Origin: Ficedula albicollis
Lineage: Eukaryota > Chordata > Aves > Passeriformes > Muscicapidae
NCBI RefSeq assembly: GCF_000247815.1
Contig: NC_021673.1
Location: forward strand, 52,641,457 to 52,705,456
Direction of reading: 5' to 3'
Length of the DNA stretch: 64,000 nucleotides
Shown here: positions 49,522 to 62,912 of the stretch, piece by piece
How positions within the stretch are numbered: position 1 is the first letter of the stretch
How the letters are laid out: the number at the start of each line of letters is the position of its first letter
Notes under the pieces: generated by a model
Told to the model about the DNA's origin: nothing
Database searches by the model: none
Seen by the model: the letters and a program-made list of their open reading frames with translations, nothing else
Translations under genes and position numbers: made by a program

Positions 49522-52500
49522 CTAGAAGGGGGCTATTCAGGTACATTTTGACTGAACTGATTAACCATATAACAGACATTAACAGTTTAAAACCTGGCTG
49601 TACATCCACTTTTATCATTATCTCAGCCTTCCTACAGCCGGCCAGTTCCTGCAGCCTTTAATTAGAAGCTGAAGAGTTTTCCTGATTCTCCTTTCTTTCC
49701 CATTCTGTGATTTTGTGATGTGCTCAGCATCCTGCTTATTTGGTCTGCCATTTTCCTTCTTATTTTCCTTATTTCCAAAACAGTTGAAACTTTCTACTAG
49801 TCTGATATGTCAGTAGCTAAACTATTTATGGAGAGTCCTTTAATTTACTAGCAGTAAACGTTGCAATGCTTCTGAGTTTGTCTGAAAAGAAAAATAATCC
49901 AAACACCATTAATAATCCAATAAATAAGGAACTATTTCTGGACTGTAGGTGGAAATTTTTAAGGAAATTTCAGAAGAATTTAAGAAGAAAGAAATCAGAC
50001 TTGCAAAATAGATCATTAAACCTATATCTGCCTCCTATGGCAGGAAAAAAATTGGCTAAAATATATCATCCATCTTTATCTGCTCCTGATCTGCACTACA
50101 TCAAGTGCAATCTTCTGTGTAGTCTGCTTCTGGACTCTGTCCATTATTGTTTCTTTTTAATTTCCTACTTGAAATAAAGCAATTATGATTTTCCAATAAT
50201 AATCATCTTATCTTTAGGTGAGATTTAGCATATACATTCCATTATTATCATGACCAAAGAAACTGTGGTCACTATTGTTGAGGACTAACCTGCTTTACAG
50301 TGGTTCAAGTTCATTAATGACTGTGGTCTTTCATGGATACCTGTGAAAGCTCTGTGCCATGTTGATATTTTGATACAGAGAAAGCTGCAAGTAGATTTAA
50401 GGCTCCCTGAGAAATGGGGACAACATGAAAATTCACAGAGCTCTAGTAGAACTATTTGGCAATCAAACTGAAATACAGCAAGAGACCCCAAAAACATCCC
50501 TTTCCAAATGAAATTCTCAGAGCAACTTTCATGTTGTTCTGTGCTGTGCTATAAATCTTTGAGGCCCCAGTATTAAACTTCTGCAGGGGGATTAAATATG
50601 TGCACCAGCAGCAGCTTCCAAGCAACATCAAGACCCCCATCACGAGCACACACCATTCGACCTTGAGTGGACAGACAGACAGACAAGATCTGGGTTTCCT
50701 ACTGGGACATTTTGCAGCATTTATCTCAAGGATGCTGATGGCTTCTTCAACTCCCAGGTGCATCAGGTAGCACAGCTACTTCCATTCACACAGCTTAGCC
50801 AGAAGGGAGTACAACACGTAGAAATCATTGTACCCTTTTCTACTCCTTTGTCACACCCAGTCCAGTCAGACATACCAAAATTTTGTATCGTAACATGTAC
50901 AACCCTTTTACAGGGCAAAAATAAACTCTGCAGTTCTGTATGGTACGCACTGAATTTCCCTCCCAACTGCTCCACCTGGTGCCAAATTGAATTTAACTCA
51001 CATGAACTCATATGAACATCTTTACCTCAAGAAAAATTGTCTTTCGCACTGAAGTTTCAAAGCATGTTATTTCTTTGTACACTGTAATCTCTCTGCATTA
51101 CTGAGAACAGATCGTCTCCTGACATGTTTTACAAGAGTTATTTCCTCATCCATAATGCTTTCAGTACCAATAGTATTGAAATCTTGATACACTATGCTCC
51201 TGGCTTATAGATACATTACCTACTAACTGTGCAAAAGACTCTCCCTTACAGAGAGATTTACTTGATTTGACGGGGATCAAAGTTAATGCCATCAAGTAGT
51301 ACTAAGTGGATGATCAACTGTTGGTAGCTGTGATGCTGTGACTTCCTCAGTCACAACCCATCACAGCCCACTAGTGACAATTTGATTCACAAAGCCCAGC
51401 TAGTTAAACTGGGAGCATAGTTTGGATTTTGTGGAACAAATCAGGTGGCACTAAAACAATTGACCTGAAATTTATTCTTTGGTATATATGTGATTTAAAA
51501 AAAGTAAGCACTCATTTTGGTACAAAGAAGATGACAGAGACTCTCGAAAGACAAAGACTCCGCAGGAAAGTCACAAAACACTCATTTTAATTCTTGTATC
51601 ATCACTTGTATCACAACTCTTCAAATCCACATAGCTAAAGATATTCATCAATGTGCATTTGCTACAGTAGTGTCAAATATCTTATGTATCTTATGTTGCC
51701 TTTGCATTGGGACCACATATTTTTACTTGGCTAAATAACTATTTCAGGAACCATACACTAAACTTAATGAGATGCAGTCTGCCCTAGTGACCAACATATG
51801 GCAGATCTTACCAAGGTCTATTCCTTCTTGTTATAACTTACACTGGTCTGTAGCTTTCCACGTTGAAGACATTCTGTTTTTAAGGTTCTTCTGCCATAAC
51901 AAAAAGTATTTAGAATTTTTGAAGAACACTGTAATTATTTGTGATGTAAAATCAGTTTGTGAGAAAAGTCCTGTTCTGAAATCTCTGATTCAAAAATATT
52001 ATTTTAAAAATGTCCCATTTTGACTTCTGAGCATTCAGTTGTGCAAATTAATATGTGTGTTAAATAAATTCACAAACATTTTCTAATTATCTGTTTGTGA
52101 TCATTTAAAGATCATTTAGGTTTTTGTTCAGTCAAGCTGTGGACATTTTCTTCAGGAAATCATTTATTCTCATAAAATAGGGAAACTGTCTTCATTCTTG
52201 TGTAAATGGAATGTCTGGAGTAGTCTTCTGGTGTTATCTACTCTCAAATCCCAGTACAGGGGCAAGAAGACAGGCTGAGAAAGCTGTGGCTGGTGTCACT
52301 ACCATTACCACCAGACATCAGTGTGTGTGCTTGTGTTGCATTACAGCAGTGAAAACACAACTTTTCCCTAAGTTCCTCTGCCCTCCCTCCCAAAGTCCAT
52401 GGGAGCTCTACTCATGTTTGCATTTCCTACAAGGTTCCTAAACTGCATTTTAGAATTTCTCCATCAAACCTCTGCTCAGCTATTATATAGACATAATTAA

Positions 52501-54770
52501 TGAAGCACTTTAACCAACAGAAAGCTCATTCATTAATTTGTCCTGATAAGATTCATCTCAGGTTTCTGAGATGACCGAAATGAGAGGTCAAGGGGTGTTT
52601 TGGGAGATGAGTGTCATTTACTGCAACTATCTGCAACATAAAGGATTTTAAATCTCAAGATACAGCTATGCAAGTAGCATGAGAAGCAGCAATGCAGTCA
52701 AAATTAAATTTTGCTCATTAATAAGAGTGTACATTAATATGCATTTATCCCCAATATTTGCCCTGCTTTAATTGTTTTAGTGAACTAAAAAGGCATGTGT
52801 TTTGAATTACATGGAGATAACTGCTGTTCACACAACAGGGATCCTTTGTTTAACAGCAATACTTGCTGTGCTTTGAATGATGTTGGAGAAATAATTTTGA
52901 AAGAACAAAGTCACAAACCTTTGTTCAGTAAAAGCAGTGAGTTGAGTAACTTTAAAAATAGTGCAGCTGACTTTTTTTGTTCGGTTTAAAATGGATTTAA
53001 AATTTCAGATTTATTTTAATATGTCTGATAAAATTGTCCTATCTTTAACTCACAACTATATTTATTTTAGCATGTGAAATACATTGGTAACTTAAAAATT
53101 ATAAAATTATTATGAAAGAATCAAAACAGGTGTATATGTATCATGAAGCAGTCTGAAAAATAGCAGCCTCTTTTAATAGCAGCCTCCAACAGGACATGTT
53201 GTCCATGGTGATAGCATTAAATTCTATTATAGGTGGATGCAAATACAGCAAATAGTTATGATTTCTCTTTGAAGAAAAAATCACATCAGCTTGAACTTCA
53301 TGGTTTTATTTCCTTTCTCTGTTCAGTTAATGGTGTCAAGCAGCCGTATGTAGTTAACAGCAATAATGCAAATATTTGCTCCACTTCAAATGAAAGTAGT
53401 CAGATACAGTTATCAAATACATTAATATGTATTTAATGAGTTCACAGAAATATCCCCTGGTTTTCCAAGAGATGTGAAAACTGTCATAGTATAAACTTTC
53501 TCCAAACTACGATCTCTTCAGAATAAACAAGACATCCCCTGATTTAGTGAAAATTTCAGTGTCTACAGCATTAATGTGAGAACGCTCACAAAACATAATC
53601 CCCTCAGTACCTGCGCATTACTGAGACTACAGAGATAAAGTCAGTTTTATGATTTTGAAAAATAACTGGCAGCGCTGAAGAATGAACCAACCAATTATGC
53701 CCTGAAGCAACCAGTGTGACTTTGAATAGAAATAAGGCATTGTAAGGTTATTTAATACAATATTTCAAAGAGAGTGTGATGATTTGCTCTTCTTCTGCAT
53801 GTAGTCAGTGTTTTCTTTGTACAGTGCAGGATATCGTGCTTAAATAATTGTTGACATTTTATGCACATGCTGCATATATTCTGGAATATAATAATGATTA
53901 AAGGAGTTGCCTGGGCCACTGGAGACATTATGTGTCATTGATAGAATGCCAGAAAAGAGAAATCACCAACAAACCAAACTCACAGAAAGTGTTCTATAGC
54001 TAATAACAACCATCCTCCTGTCACCTCAAGATGAGAGGAAGGTTAGAGCACAAAAAAAATCCTGTCTACATTCTAGCTGAGGGACTCTTAGGAAGTGTAT
54101 TCTTTATACTCTGGCCCCTTCTGCCAACCTTGATTAGTGATCTCCAAGGATACAACGACAGCTCTGCAGATTTGCTGTCCATAGGTTATGTTGCCAGAAA
54201 TATTCTCACTCATGAATATGTTGTTTTGCTAAAATATCCACATTATATTTCAATAAGAGTTTTCTGGTTTTTATAATAGAACTCATATGTGGATATTATC
54301 TACTGCAGTGACATCCTGAACTTCTGTATTTAGGAAGGAACAGTCTATTGGTAGACAGGACTGCAGAATAGATGTTGCTTAGATGCCTTTTTTCCTAAAG
54401 AATATCAATTCAGCCAAATGGATTTACAAATTTTTAAGGTTAGAAGGAAACATTAGGATAAACTAATCTGAAATTCTGCGTTAAAAAAACCCACTTCTCT
54501 ATGTAGCACATATAAAAATTAGTTTATAATACTAGAAATATTCACCACCCATCTAGAATTTTCTCTGTCTAATGTCAAGTTACACAGCATCAGCTCTGCG
54601 AGACAGAAACATTCGTATTTTGTTGAAGAGAAATAGACACATGGATACATGGAGCTTGGACATAGCACAGGACGTAGATTTATGCTGTCACCTAAGCAGG
54701 ATTAAGAAATACCTAGTTGCCACTTCCATTTCAGTGCCCACTCTACAGAATCTCATTGCCAGTTAATGCA
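49522..54770. other. Unique non-coding sequence
   Basis: About 5.2 kb with only short frames on both strands, the longest 103 codons, and no motif. Small local repeats include ATAGCAGCCTC twice near 53160-53187. No transposon recognised. Confidence 0.45.
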
Positions 54771-54910
54771 ATGGATATGGATGTGGATATTAATATGGAT
54801 ATTAATATGGATATTAATATGGATATGGATGTGGATATTAATATGGATAATAATATGGATATGTACCAACTATCGGATGTGGATAATAATATGGATATGT
54901 ACCAACTATC
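54771..54910. repeat. GGATAT-type minisatellite with a 36-bp terminal duplication
   Basis: Twelve-base units of ATGGATATTAAT and six-base variants (GGATAT, GGATGT) run from 54771. The right end carries GGATAATAATATGGATATGT plus ACCAACTATC twice with a 36-bp period (54845-54874 and 54881-54910). All periods are multiples of 6, so one frame reads NMDINMDIN-like residues, without biological support. Confidence 0.9.
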
Positions 54911-56070
54911 TCTTTGAAAGATGATAGCACAAGTATCTGAGCATCTGACACAACTGCTGTGTCATGTATTTCCTTGATCTCCAGTACTGAAGAACAGCAT
55001 GGACTCTTTAACACAGCTTCCCACTACTGTTCCCAAACTGGAACAAATGGGTCATCTTTATGCAGAGCATAGCACCATTGCATAACCTGGTCTTTGAGCT
55101 CCTTCAGTTACCCAGTTCCCAGTGCCTGAAAATTTCCCTCCAGAATTCAAGTCACCACTTCCTCCTAAGCAGATTAGAAAAATAGTTCACTTTAAAATGG
55201 TGATATTGTCCCTGGTTCTGAAAGTAGAAAGCAACCTTAGAGTGAGAAATGCACAATACAGTTGTCAAATACAACACCTTAGAAAGCACAGTGGGGAGTC
55301 AGGGAAATTAAAAGAGCCATAAGAATGCCTTTGCTGAGGGCTACATCTCCCTCTTTCTATTCAGAAGAGCTGTTCCAAAACCAGGCAGAATAACTGGGAT
55401 TCAGAGAAGTCTTTCATGACACTTTTACCTTGCTAGTTAAATAGATCTATGAATTCACACTGGTATCACTACCCTTGGGCTGTGGCAGCCCTGGGATTTC
55501 TAGGAAAGGTAGTAAAGCCCAAAGATGCAGTGTATAATTTTTACCTAAATTTTTCTGGACCGGAGGGAAGGGCACATCTTCTGCAATGAATTTTCTTTAC
55601 TTTTTTTTGAATGTGGGAGGCCAGAAGGGAGTGTGATAAGGGATCTAGTTGCAGGGCTTGGCAGTGAAGCAGAAATAAAGACAGCAGTTTTGGTGGTAAT
55701 TCTAGTTCACTTAGCCAGATAATGTTTCCATGATTCTTTACAACTACTTCCCTTTCCACGCCATTGAGTTTTCTAGTCTCTAATGCTACTTTTCTTTCAA
55801 AGTAAAGATGTAACAAGTACCTTCTATATTTCCCATAAGCAAAGGAGACAGGGCTACAGAACTAGTTATTTTCCCACTAAATGGAGAAGGACAAAGATTC
55901 ATGTGGAGGTTTCTCTGTGTGATAACTGGAGAGGGCAGATTCAGTCTGCAGTGGTTTCTGTATTAATATGCCCCAAAGTTACCTTCTTAGGCTTCTTCAG
56001 TTTAGCCTTTCTCATCCTCTCCTCTCATTTCAGTGTCTGAAAGTAAGATTTGCTTTTGAAAAGAATTTTC
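54911..56070. other. Unique non-coding sequence
   Basis: No gene or recognised repeat. Confidence 0.45.
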
Positions 56071-56206
56071 TGTTCTGTTCTATTCTATTCTATTCTATTC
56101 TATTCTATTCTATTCTATTCTATTCTATTCTATTCTATTCTATTCTATTCTATTCTATTCTATTCTATTCTATTCTATTCTATTCTATTCTATTCTATTC
56201 TATTCT
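56071..56206. repeat. (TTCTA)n pentanucleotide array, about 26 units
   Basis: Starts with two TTCTG variants, then pure TTCTA up to 56206. Frames across it read LFYSILFYSI. Confidence 0.96.
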
Positions 56207-56317
56207 TTCATTCAATCTGCATAACCCTAGTAACATCAGAAATTTAACTTTGTCTTCCATTAGTCTTAAACTCAGTGCATCACAGGTTTCTTGATTTGGG
56301 ATGGATTCATTTCTCAT

Positions 56318-56729
56318 CACTTAATCTATGCCTCAGTAGCAGCATTTTTTATCTTCTGCATCAAGGATTTCTCCTCTGTTTCTCATTTTTGTTTTTCATG
56401 AGCCCTAAAGCTACCATCCATTAATCACTTAATCTATGCCTCAGTAGCAGCATTTTTTATCTTCTGCATCAAGGATTTCTCCTCTGTTTCTCATTTTTGT
56501 TTTTCATGAGCCCTAAAGCTACCATCCATTAAAATATAAAAAAATAGGTTGGAAAAGACTTCTGAGATCACTGAGTCCACTTAATCGATGCCTCAGTAAC
56601 AGCATTTTTTATCTTCTGCATCAAGGATTTCTTCTCTGTTTCTCATTTTTGTTTTTCATGAGCCCTAAAGCTACCATCCATTAAAATATAAAAAAATAGG
56701 TTGGAAAAGACTTCTGAGATCACTGAGTT
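56318..56729. repeat. Three-copy duplication, 108- and 152-bp units, at a CR1 3' boundary
   Basis: The segment CACTTAATCTATGCCTCAGT and onward to CTACCATCCATTAA is present three times, starting at 56318, 56426 and 56578. Copy one is 108 bp and stops at CCATTAAT. Copies two and three are about 152 bp and continue through AAAATATAAAAAAATAGG into the CR1 3' end (GGTTGGAAAAGACTTCTGAG). Copy three differs at several bases (AATCGATGCC, AGTAACAGC, TTCTTCTC). Thus the last 45 or so bases of the CR1 element were copied together with flanking DNA. Confidence 0.93.
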
Positions 56730-56847
56730 CAGCATTTGATCACCACTTTGTCAATTAGATCACTGCACTATGTGCCAGGTCCCGTTGCTTTCCGAACACC
56801 AACAAGGATGGTGACCTCACCACCCGCCTGAGCAGTTCATTCCAACT

Positions 56848-56951
56848 TTTAACAACCCTTTTCACCAAGAAGTTATTCCTGATATCCATACTGAACCTGT
56901 TTAACAACCCTTTCCACTAAGAAGTTATTCCTGATATCCATACTGAACCTT
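56848..56951 (-). repeat. 52-bp tandem duplication in CR1 3' UTR
   Basis: TTTAACAACCCTTTTCACCA and the following bases to CTGAACCTG at 56848-56899 are repeated at 56900-56951, with two or three substitutions (TTTTCACCAAG/TTTCCACTAAG). Confidence 0.93.
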
Positions 56952-56956
56952 CTCTG

Positions 56957-57145
56957 TCACCACTTGAGGCTATGTCCTCTCATCCTAAGGAGTATTAAGT
57001 ATCTCAGCCTTTTCTTCATCCTTGGTGACTGTGCCCCCCTCTGTTTCCAACAAAGATGGAGATTTTCCTCGGACCTCCTTTTGTTAACAAATTTATAAAA
57101 GCACTTATTATCTCTCACAGCAGTGAGTTCTAGTTTAACTTCCAC
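56957..57145 (-). pseudogene. CR1 ORF2 linker fragment, frameshifted
   Basis: The minus-strand frame reads MEVKLELTAVRDNKCFYKF followed by VNKRRSEENLHLCWKQRG. It corresponds to the CR1 ORF2 stretch between endonuclease and reverse transcriptase (known form: LELN...VKDNKKCFYKYINNKRR.KENLHPLL). At the six-C run at 57034-57039 the frame slips; the expected VTKDEEKAE block is in another frame. A few codons later the 3' UTR begins. Upstream of the methionine, homologous sequence continues to about 57345. Dead fragment. Confidence 0.8.
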
Positions 57146-57345
57146 CTTTCTAATTTTCTTTCTACATGATCTAATGACATCCTTATACTCTTTCTATGTT
57201 GGCTGCCCCTTCTTCCAAAAGTCATAAACCCTTTTTTTTTTCCCAAGTTCCTGTGAGAGTTCCATGTTCCCTGGTCTTCTTACCCAATAGCTCCTGTTTC
57301 AGCACATAGGACTCTCCTGCACCTGCACTTTTAAATCCTAACTTT

Positions 57346-60300
57346 TTAATAGACCCATCTTAATGTACATGATTCTGAAATTTACAGACAATTTCATTTT
57401 CATTCTTAACACTTTCAATCAAGAAAATTGGTGAGAATCAGTGTGTATCAAATAACTGAGAATTCAACTTCTAGGTAAAATGAGACTGCCTGAGCTGGCT
57501 GCTGAGTAATTTTCTTGTACAATGTTAAGGTAAATATACTCTTTCCTAGGCCCAGCAAAAAAGTTAAAAGTTGAGGTATTGTTCTAAGACAGACTGCTAA
57601 ACAAGGCTAATTTTGAGAGATAGGATGTACCAGAATGTGAAATGAGTCCTAGCATAACAGTTTCCCGTGGCTTCCAATGCCATTGCAGCATAAAACTGAT
57701 CCTGCCTTTTTCCTTTAACTTTTACAATTTCAGCTGTATAACGTCTGCAGAGAGAGATCCCCAAGAGGGTGTATCTGTTTAAAAAGTTTTCATCCAGAAT
57801 TTTTCAAACTACAAACTATTCTATCATTGAATTAAGTGTATACATATATTAAATATGCTTAAATAACAAAAAATAACTGTGCATTGAAATATTCATAAAA
57901 AGCAATGTATGTTTTCCTTTCAAAATTAAAAATGTGGCCTTACTGAATTTTTACTTCAAGAAAATGATTTCATATATAAATGGATGCAATCGAGAAATGT
58001 TCAGGCAATCTCATTGCTTCATTGGCTGAACATTTCTAAGTACATTATAATTTAGGTCTTAAGATTTAATTAGCAGAATACAGTTTGGGCAAATGAACAG
58101 CATGGAGGTTCCAAAACATGAAATCCTAAAAATAGGAACCCATAAATCTTCCTGCTGTGGTGCACATATGCAGCTGTACAGTGTCTGACAGATTGAAAAC
58201 TCTGCCAGAGAACAGCATTAAGATTCGCAGCAGCAGAGGAACTTGACTGAACAAATTTCATAGGGCAGCAGGAATTTATCATGTTTGTTCTGTCAATGTA
58301 ACTCACATCTCACTCGCTAAACCCCATAAAGGAGCGCAGGAAGCAAAGAGAGAAAGGCAGAGGAGAGGAAATAGAGTGATATCAAAAAGGGATTTTTTAA
58401 AGAGATTTATACATAAGCTACTTTGAGACTACATTGCTTCTCAAGAAAGCAAGAAAATGTAAAATAAAAGAACCATTAACTAGTATATTGTTTTTATTTT
58501 GCACTATGTTTCATGACATAGTGTTTTTTGAGGTGCTCTGTCAAAATACCAATTCCCAAACCTTTTCAAAGGTGTGCATACAGTATTTCCACTTGAAGAG
58601 AAGTAGATCATAAACCCATAAGGGTGTGCTCCTACAGCAATCACTTTGACAGTTCTTAGGACAGTAGCCAACAGAAATGTTTTCTTCAAAAAAAGGATAT
58701 AAAATGAGTCTATCCAATATTTCCTGTTCTAGTTTGGCCTTTGGTTGAATCATGGAGCCTAAAAAGCAGTCTTCTTTTCTGGATAGGATAGATTTCCTCT
58801 GTGTAATTGGCAAATAGAGGAATGAAAAATTATACCTTGATTGGCTTCCAGATCATGATATAAACCCATGCTCAGAGGAGTCCATGAGAGAGAATTTTCT
58901 GCCAGCACACCCATCTGAAGATGGAAAGTAACCATCTTTGGTCAGGGTGACAATATTGTTTTAACCATTAATTCTACCAGCTAGGTTTCATCACTGGGGG
59001 TAAGACTTGTTTTGGAAATGTAAAGGTGAGAGAGAACTGCTGGTATTGAACCCCAAAGGATGTCTGAGGATGTGTGCAGGAAATGCCAAGGAGCAAATGA
59101 CTTGAAGATTATGACTAACAAATAGGACTTAGTATCAAACTCCAGATCAGTATAGCATTGTGTATTGACTCTCTGGAGCACAAACACTGTCCTAGGAAAT
59201 ATTCAAATTATGTCTGTGTAGACAGAGGTCCCCAAAGGTGGCTGTTCATTGAAACAGCAGTGCTGTGAGCTTTGCAGTCAGTGTCACCCAGGCTGTTAGC
59301 AGCACCCAGTTCACTGTACAGAGATGTGACAGATGGTGACTCTAGTTCCTATAGGACAGCAGGAGCAGAGCTGATATCCCAGTACAAAGCCAACTATCTC
59401 AGCATCAGCATAGGACCTGACAAAACATTTCTTCACAAATGAGCTAACCAGATACGGAAGGAGAGCCAGCCCTTGCCAGGAGACTTAAGGCACTGTCTAC
59501 CCTTCTCAGTGCAAAGAAGCTCAGGTATCAAAGTCTGTATAACCTGCAGAAACAGAAGCAGGAACAGCTGCTCCTAAGCTGCTACAGAGCAATCAAACCA
59601 ATTAGAAGGTGTTAAAGACCAAACAATTTTCTCTACATGGTGCTGTCACATACAAGTCTCTGTTAACAGCTCTGCACCATGCTCCATTTTCCTCTATACT
59701 GGTGTCCTAAAAACCTGCTCCTATCTTAAGTGGATGGTGCTTAGCCAAGGCTGTGTAGTGGCTAAATTCCAGGGTTTCACCTTGTGTTCTTAAGATTTTT
59801 GTACATAAATAGATTTGCCCAATTTTCTTTTTTTTTTAATGTGCCTTTCTTTTTTTTTTCTAAACAAAAAGATAGCAGTGAACCCATAATCTCAAGGACT
59901 TCTTGAACTGTACCAGGGGAATGCTGTCTCCAAAACCACCAAAAGTGGATTTGAAATTCAAGGAGCTGCAAGGCAGGAACAATGTAGAAGAAAGGGGTTC
60001 AAACCTTAATTTTAATGAGAGAAAGTCCTCTTGTGTAATCTGATTCAAGTCTTTGTGCCTCTTATTGGCAGCTGACAAAAGATTCCTGAGCTAAATAAAT
60101 GAGCTCTCAGAACGATTTTAAGAGAGATTAGGTGTTTCTTGGTCCTTTTCTTGAGAAAACATTGCTTTTGGCTAATGTCTTAGAACCTATCTCACAGTGA
60201 TCACAGTAGAGAAAATACAGTGAAGAATTGTGTGGAGTAACCAATTGTGTATAATCAAGCCTTCAGCTCGTTTTAATAACAGATCAGGTCTTTCTGCTGT

Positions 60301-61032
60301 ATACAAAACTGAGAGAAAACTCAGTGAATGCTCTGTCTACCTGTGGAGCTGTTTCTTTGATTCTAGAGAGCAGAATAAGTATTACTTCTAAACTTTTTAA
60401 TTGACAAAGGTTGGTGGGATTTTTGCTTGATTGGTTGGGTTTTCCCCAAAAAGGCTATTTTAGGTGTAGGCTGTTCATACCTGTACAGGAAAAAAACACA
60501 TAACCTCAAAATAGACCTGAAAACTTTTCTTTTTTCAGAATTTTTCGAAGTACAGGCTAACTGGAATGCAAAAATCATCTGGAAAATAGCTTCCTTGTGT
60601 GCTCATATGTGAGACAAAGCTGGGTACCTCACATCTAAAATACTACCTTATATTGTCAGAAAATGCAGATTGAGGGCAATGGTTTAGTGAATAAATACTC
60701 TGACCTGTGTTGTGATGTTTCATTCCAGAACTTCCCTGGTTGGCACACATATTTAAAAGCAGTAAAAAAGGTTTCCCTTTTGTCAAATTATTTCTTTTGA
60801 ATTTTTTTAAAATTCCTAAACATTACTGTTTTGTGACAGCTTGCTGAACAGATTTACTTTGCCATTTAAAATAAGCAAATTTCACTAAATAGAGTACAGG
60901 TATTTTCTGCATTTTAAGGAAACAAGAAGGATTGCTAGTCATTAACATAAAAATATGACATTTGCAGTTTGCTATCTCTACTATTATATTCTTCCTAAAA
61001 GACATTCCTAAATGGGGAAAAAACTGGTATAG
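57346..61032. other. Unique non-coding sequence
   Basis: About 3.7 kb without recognised genes or transposons; short T runs at 59828-59860. All frames are 90 codons or fewer. Confidence 0.45.
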
Positions 61033-61320
61033 CTATAAAATAATAACCCACACCCCAGGTGTAAGTCATGAAAGCTTGGAGCTGTAGGGTTCATTTTATG
61101 TTCATTCACTGGACTTGGAGTTTGGACTCCCATTTCTTTCTATTGCCTCGTCTCAACAACCTCAGAGGTGCTCAGACTATAAAATAATAACCCATACCCC
61201 AGGTGTAAGTCATGAAAGATTGGAGCTTTAGGGTTCATTTTATGTTCATTCACTGGGCTTGGAGTTTGGACTCCCATTTCTTTCTACTGCCTCGTCTCAA
61301 CAACCTCAGAGGTGCTCAGA
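61033..61320. repeat. Two-copy tandem duplication, 144-bp unit
   Basis: The unit from CTATAAAATAATAACCCA to CAGAGGTGCTCAGA occurs at 61033-61176 and 61177-61320. A handful of substitutions is visible (CCACACCCC/CCATACCCC, AGCTTGGAGCTG/AGATTGGAGCTT, CTGGACTT/CTGGGCTT, TATTGCC/TACTGCC). Confidence 0.95.
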
Positions 61321-62777
61321 AACAGACTGAGAATAATTCACATGAAACATGAAGTAGAGCCAGGTTAGACCAATTTATGGCACTATTTTAAACTGGATTT
61401 TTTTTTTCTGTTCTCTCTAAACAAACTCTTCTCCTCCTCCCCATTCCCACTCTCCATTTTCTATGTTCCTGAACACAAATGAAAAGAGCAAAGCAAAAGC
61501 AAAGAAAATTTGTGAGTGCACTGCTTCTAATTCTGCTGTAACCCACTGCCTGACCAGCAGCTGCTGCCTGGCACTGTGGCAGTGCTCTGTGGTTTTAACA
61601 GTTTGAAGAAAAGTAGGTTAGCACCCTTGCTATTATTAATGCCTCATCAAAAAGGACATGAGAGCAATCAGAGAGAAGAAATGAGAGCAGGTGGGAGGGG
61701 AGATGTGGAATAAGGAAAAAGGTGTCAGGGAACCATTTATTCATTCTCTGATGACCAGCCAGTTATTTTCCTAGCCTCCAAGAATGAATAAGCTCTGACA
61801 ACACATCCTATAATACTAATGACTAATTGCATACTATTTGGCTGCAATTCCTCTGTAATAATTCAAGATGGACAGTATACTAAGTCATGACAAATGCTGT
61901 TAGGGACACAGTCTTCCCCATTCTGCCAATTTGGTTTGTATTATGTCTAGGGAAAGACGTTTGCTGGAAAGAGGAAGCACATCAGTTCTTTTAAATCCCG
62001 TATCTTTTCTCCCCTTCTGTGAGCTTCACATTCAAGTTAGTTGTACTCACAGCCAATTAGTCAAAGGTGAGGGCTGAACTCTCAAAACCTAACAGGATGA
62101 GAAAAAAAAGCTGTTAGATTGATAAACCCACAAGGCACACAATGAGAAAGAATAAGAGTTACTATGATTTAACAGATCATTAACCTACACAGCATAGATA
62201 CTAACTGGCCTAGAAAACTCAAAGAGGAAATTGTTTGCCTAGTATCACACCTTTATTAAAAGGTACTGTTTGGTTTTTCCCAAGTAGATTGAGGACTAAT
62301 CCTTCCTAGCTCTAAATAAAAGAAAGTTTTCCAAAATGAGATGCATAATAAAAAGACCAAAACAAAAACTTAAGGGAAAAAAATTACCCACCGTCTACTG
62401 TTCCGCATCAGTTTGAGGCTCCTGTGACAACTCTGTGTTAGGTGGCTTCAGCAATTTCTGTACCACGGTTCAGCTGTTAGCAGGACTACTTGAGAAGTAA
62501 TAGTAGTGAAGTACTCTGGCTAAAACAGGAGCAGATTTCTGCCTCTAGATTCCTTGTTGTCATGGTTCCTTGTAATGCCCAGCAAACAGCAGGACAAGCA
62601 CAACAGGCAAGCCACGGGGGCAGGGAAGAAGCTCTGGACAAAATAAAGCCTAAGCCAGCCGTGTTTCTCTAGCAAAGGCCCATGAAAGCACAGCCTCGGG
62701 GCGCAATCACTGATGTGGCAGAGATCCAACCCAGCAGAGGAGCAGCGAGTGAACCTGCCAGGCTGGCTGGCTCCATC
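61321..62777. other. Unique non-coding sequence
   Basis: No gene recognised. The right part (about 62560-62780) is GC-richer than the surroundings, and the AATAAA at 62642 is the only signal noted. Confidence 0.45.
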
Positions 62778-62912
62778 GGTCTGCTGCGCAGACAGACAGC
62801 TGTCAGGGCAAGGGCAGGAGAGGTGCTGGGATCTACAGGTGGGAGGGTCTGCTGTGCAGACAGACAGCTGTCAGGGCAAAGGCAGGAGAGGTGCTGGGAT
62901 CTACAGGTGGGA
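62778..62912. repeat. Two-copy tandem duplication, 68-bp unit, GC-rich
   Basis: GGTCTGCTGCGCAGACAGAC and the rest to ATCTACAGGTGGGA at 62778-62845 are repeated at 62846-62912 (GCGCAG/GTGCAG and CAAGGGCAGG/CAAAGGCAGG). The 68-bp period is not a multiple of three, so the 137-codon frame crossing it (62682-63095) reads the same DNA in two different frames, which argues against coding. Confidence 0.95.

Larger units (their letters stand above)
56529..57345 (-). mobile_element. CR1 LINE, internally deleted, 5'-truncated
   Basis: On the minus strand, ORF2 sequence downstream of the endonuclease (57345 to about 56995) joins straight to the CR1 3' UTR. The ORF2 segment includes NDKCFYKFVNKRRSEENLH-like coding and the VTKDEEKAEILN block (in a shifted frame). 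The 3' UTR has, on the plus strand, CACTTGAGGCTATGTCCTCTC, GTTATTCCTGATATCC, GATGGTGACCTCACCACC and GGTTGGAAAAGACTTCTGAG. The reverse transcriptase is missing. The terminal 8-mer repeat is not preserved; the end is A-rich. A 52-bp duplication and the 152-bp duplication lie within it. Confidence 0.85.
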
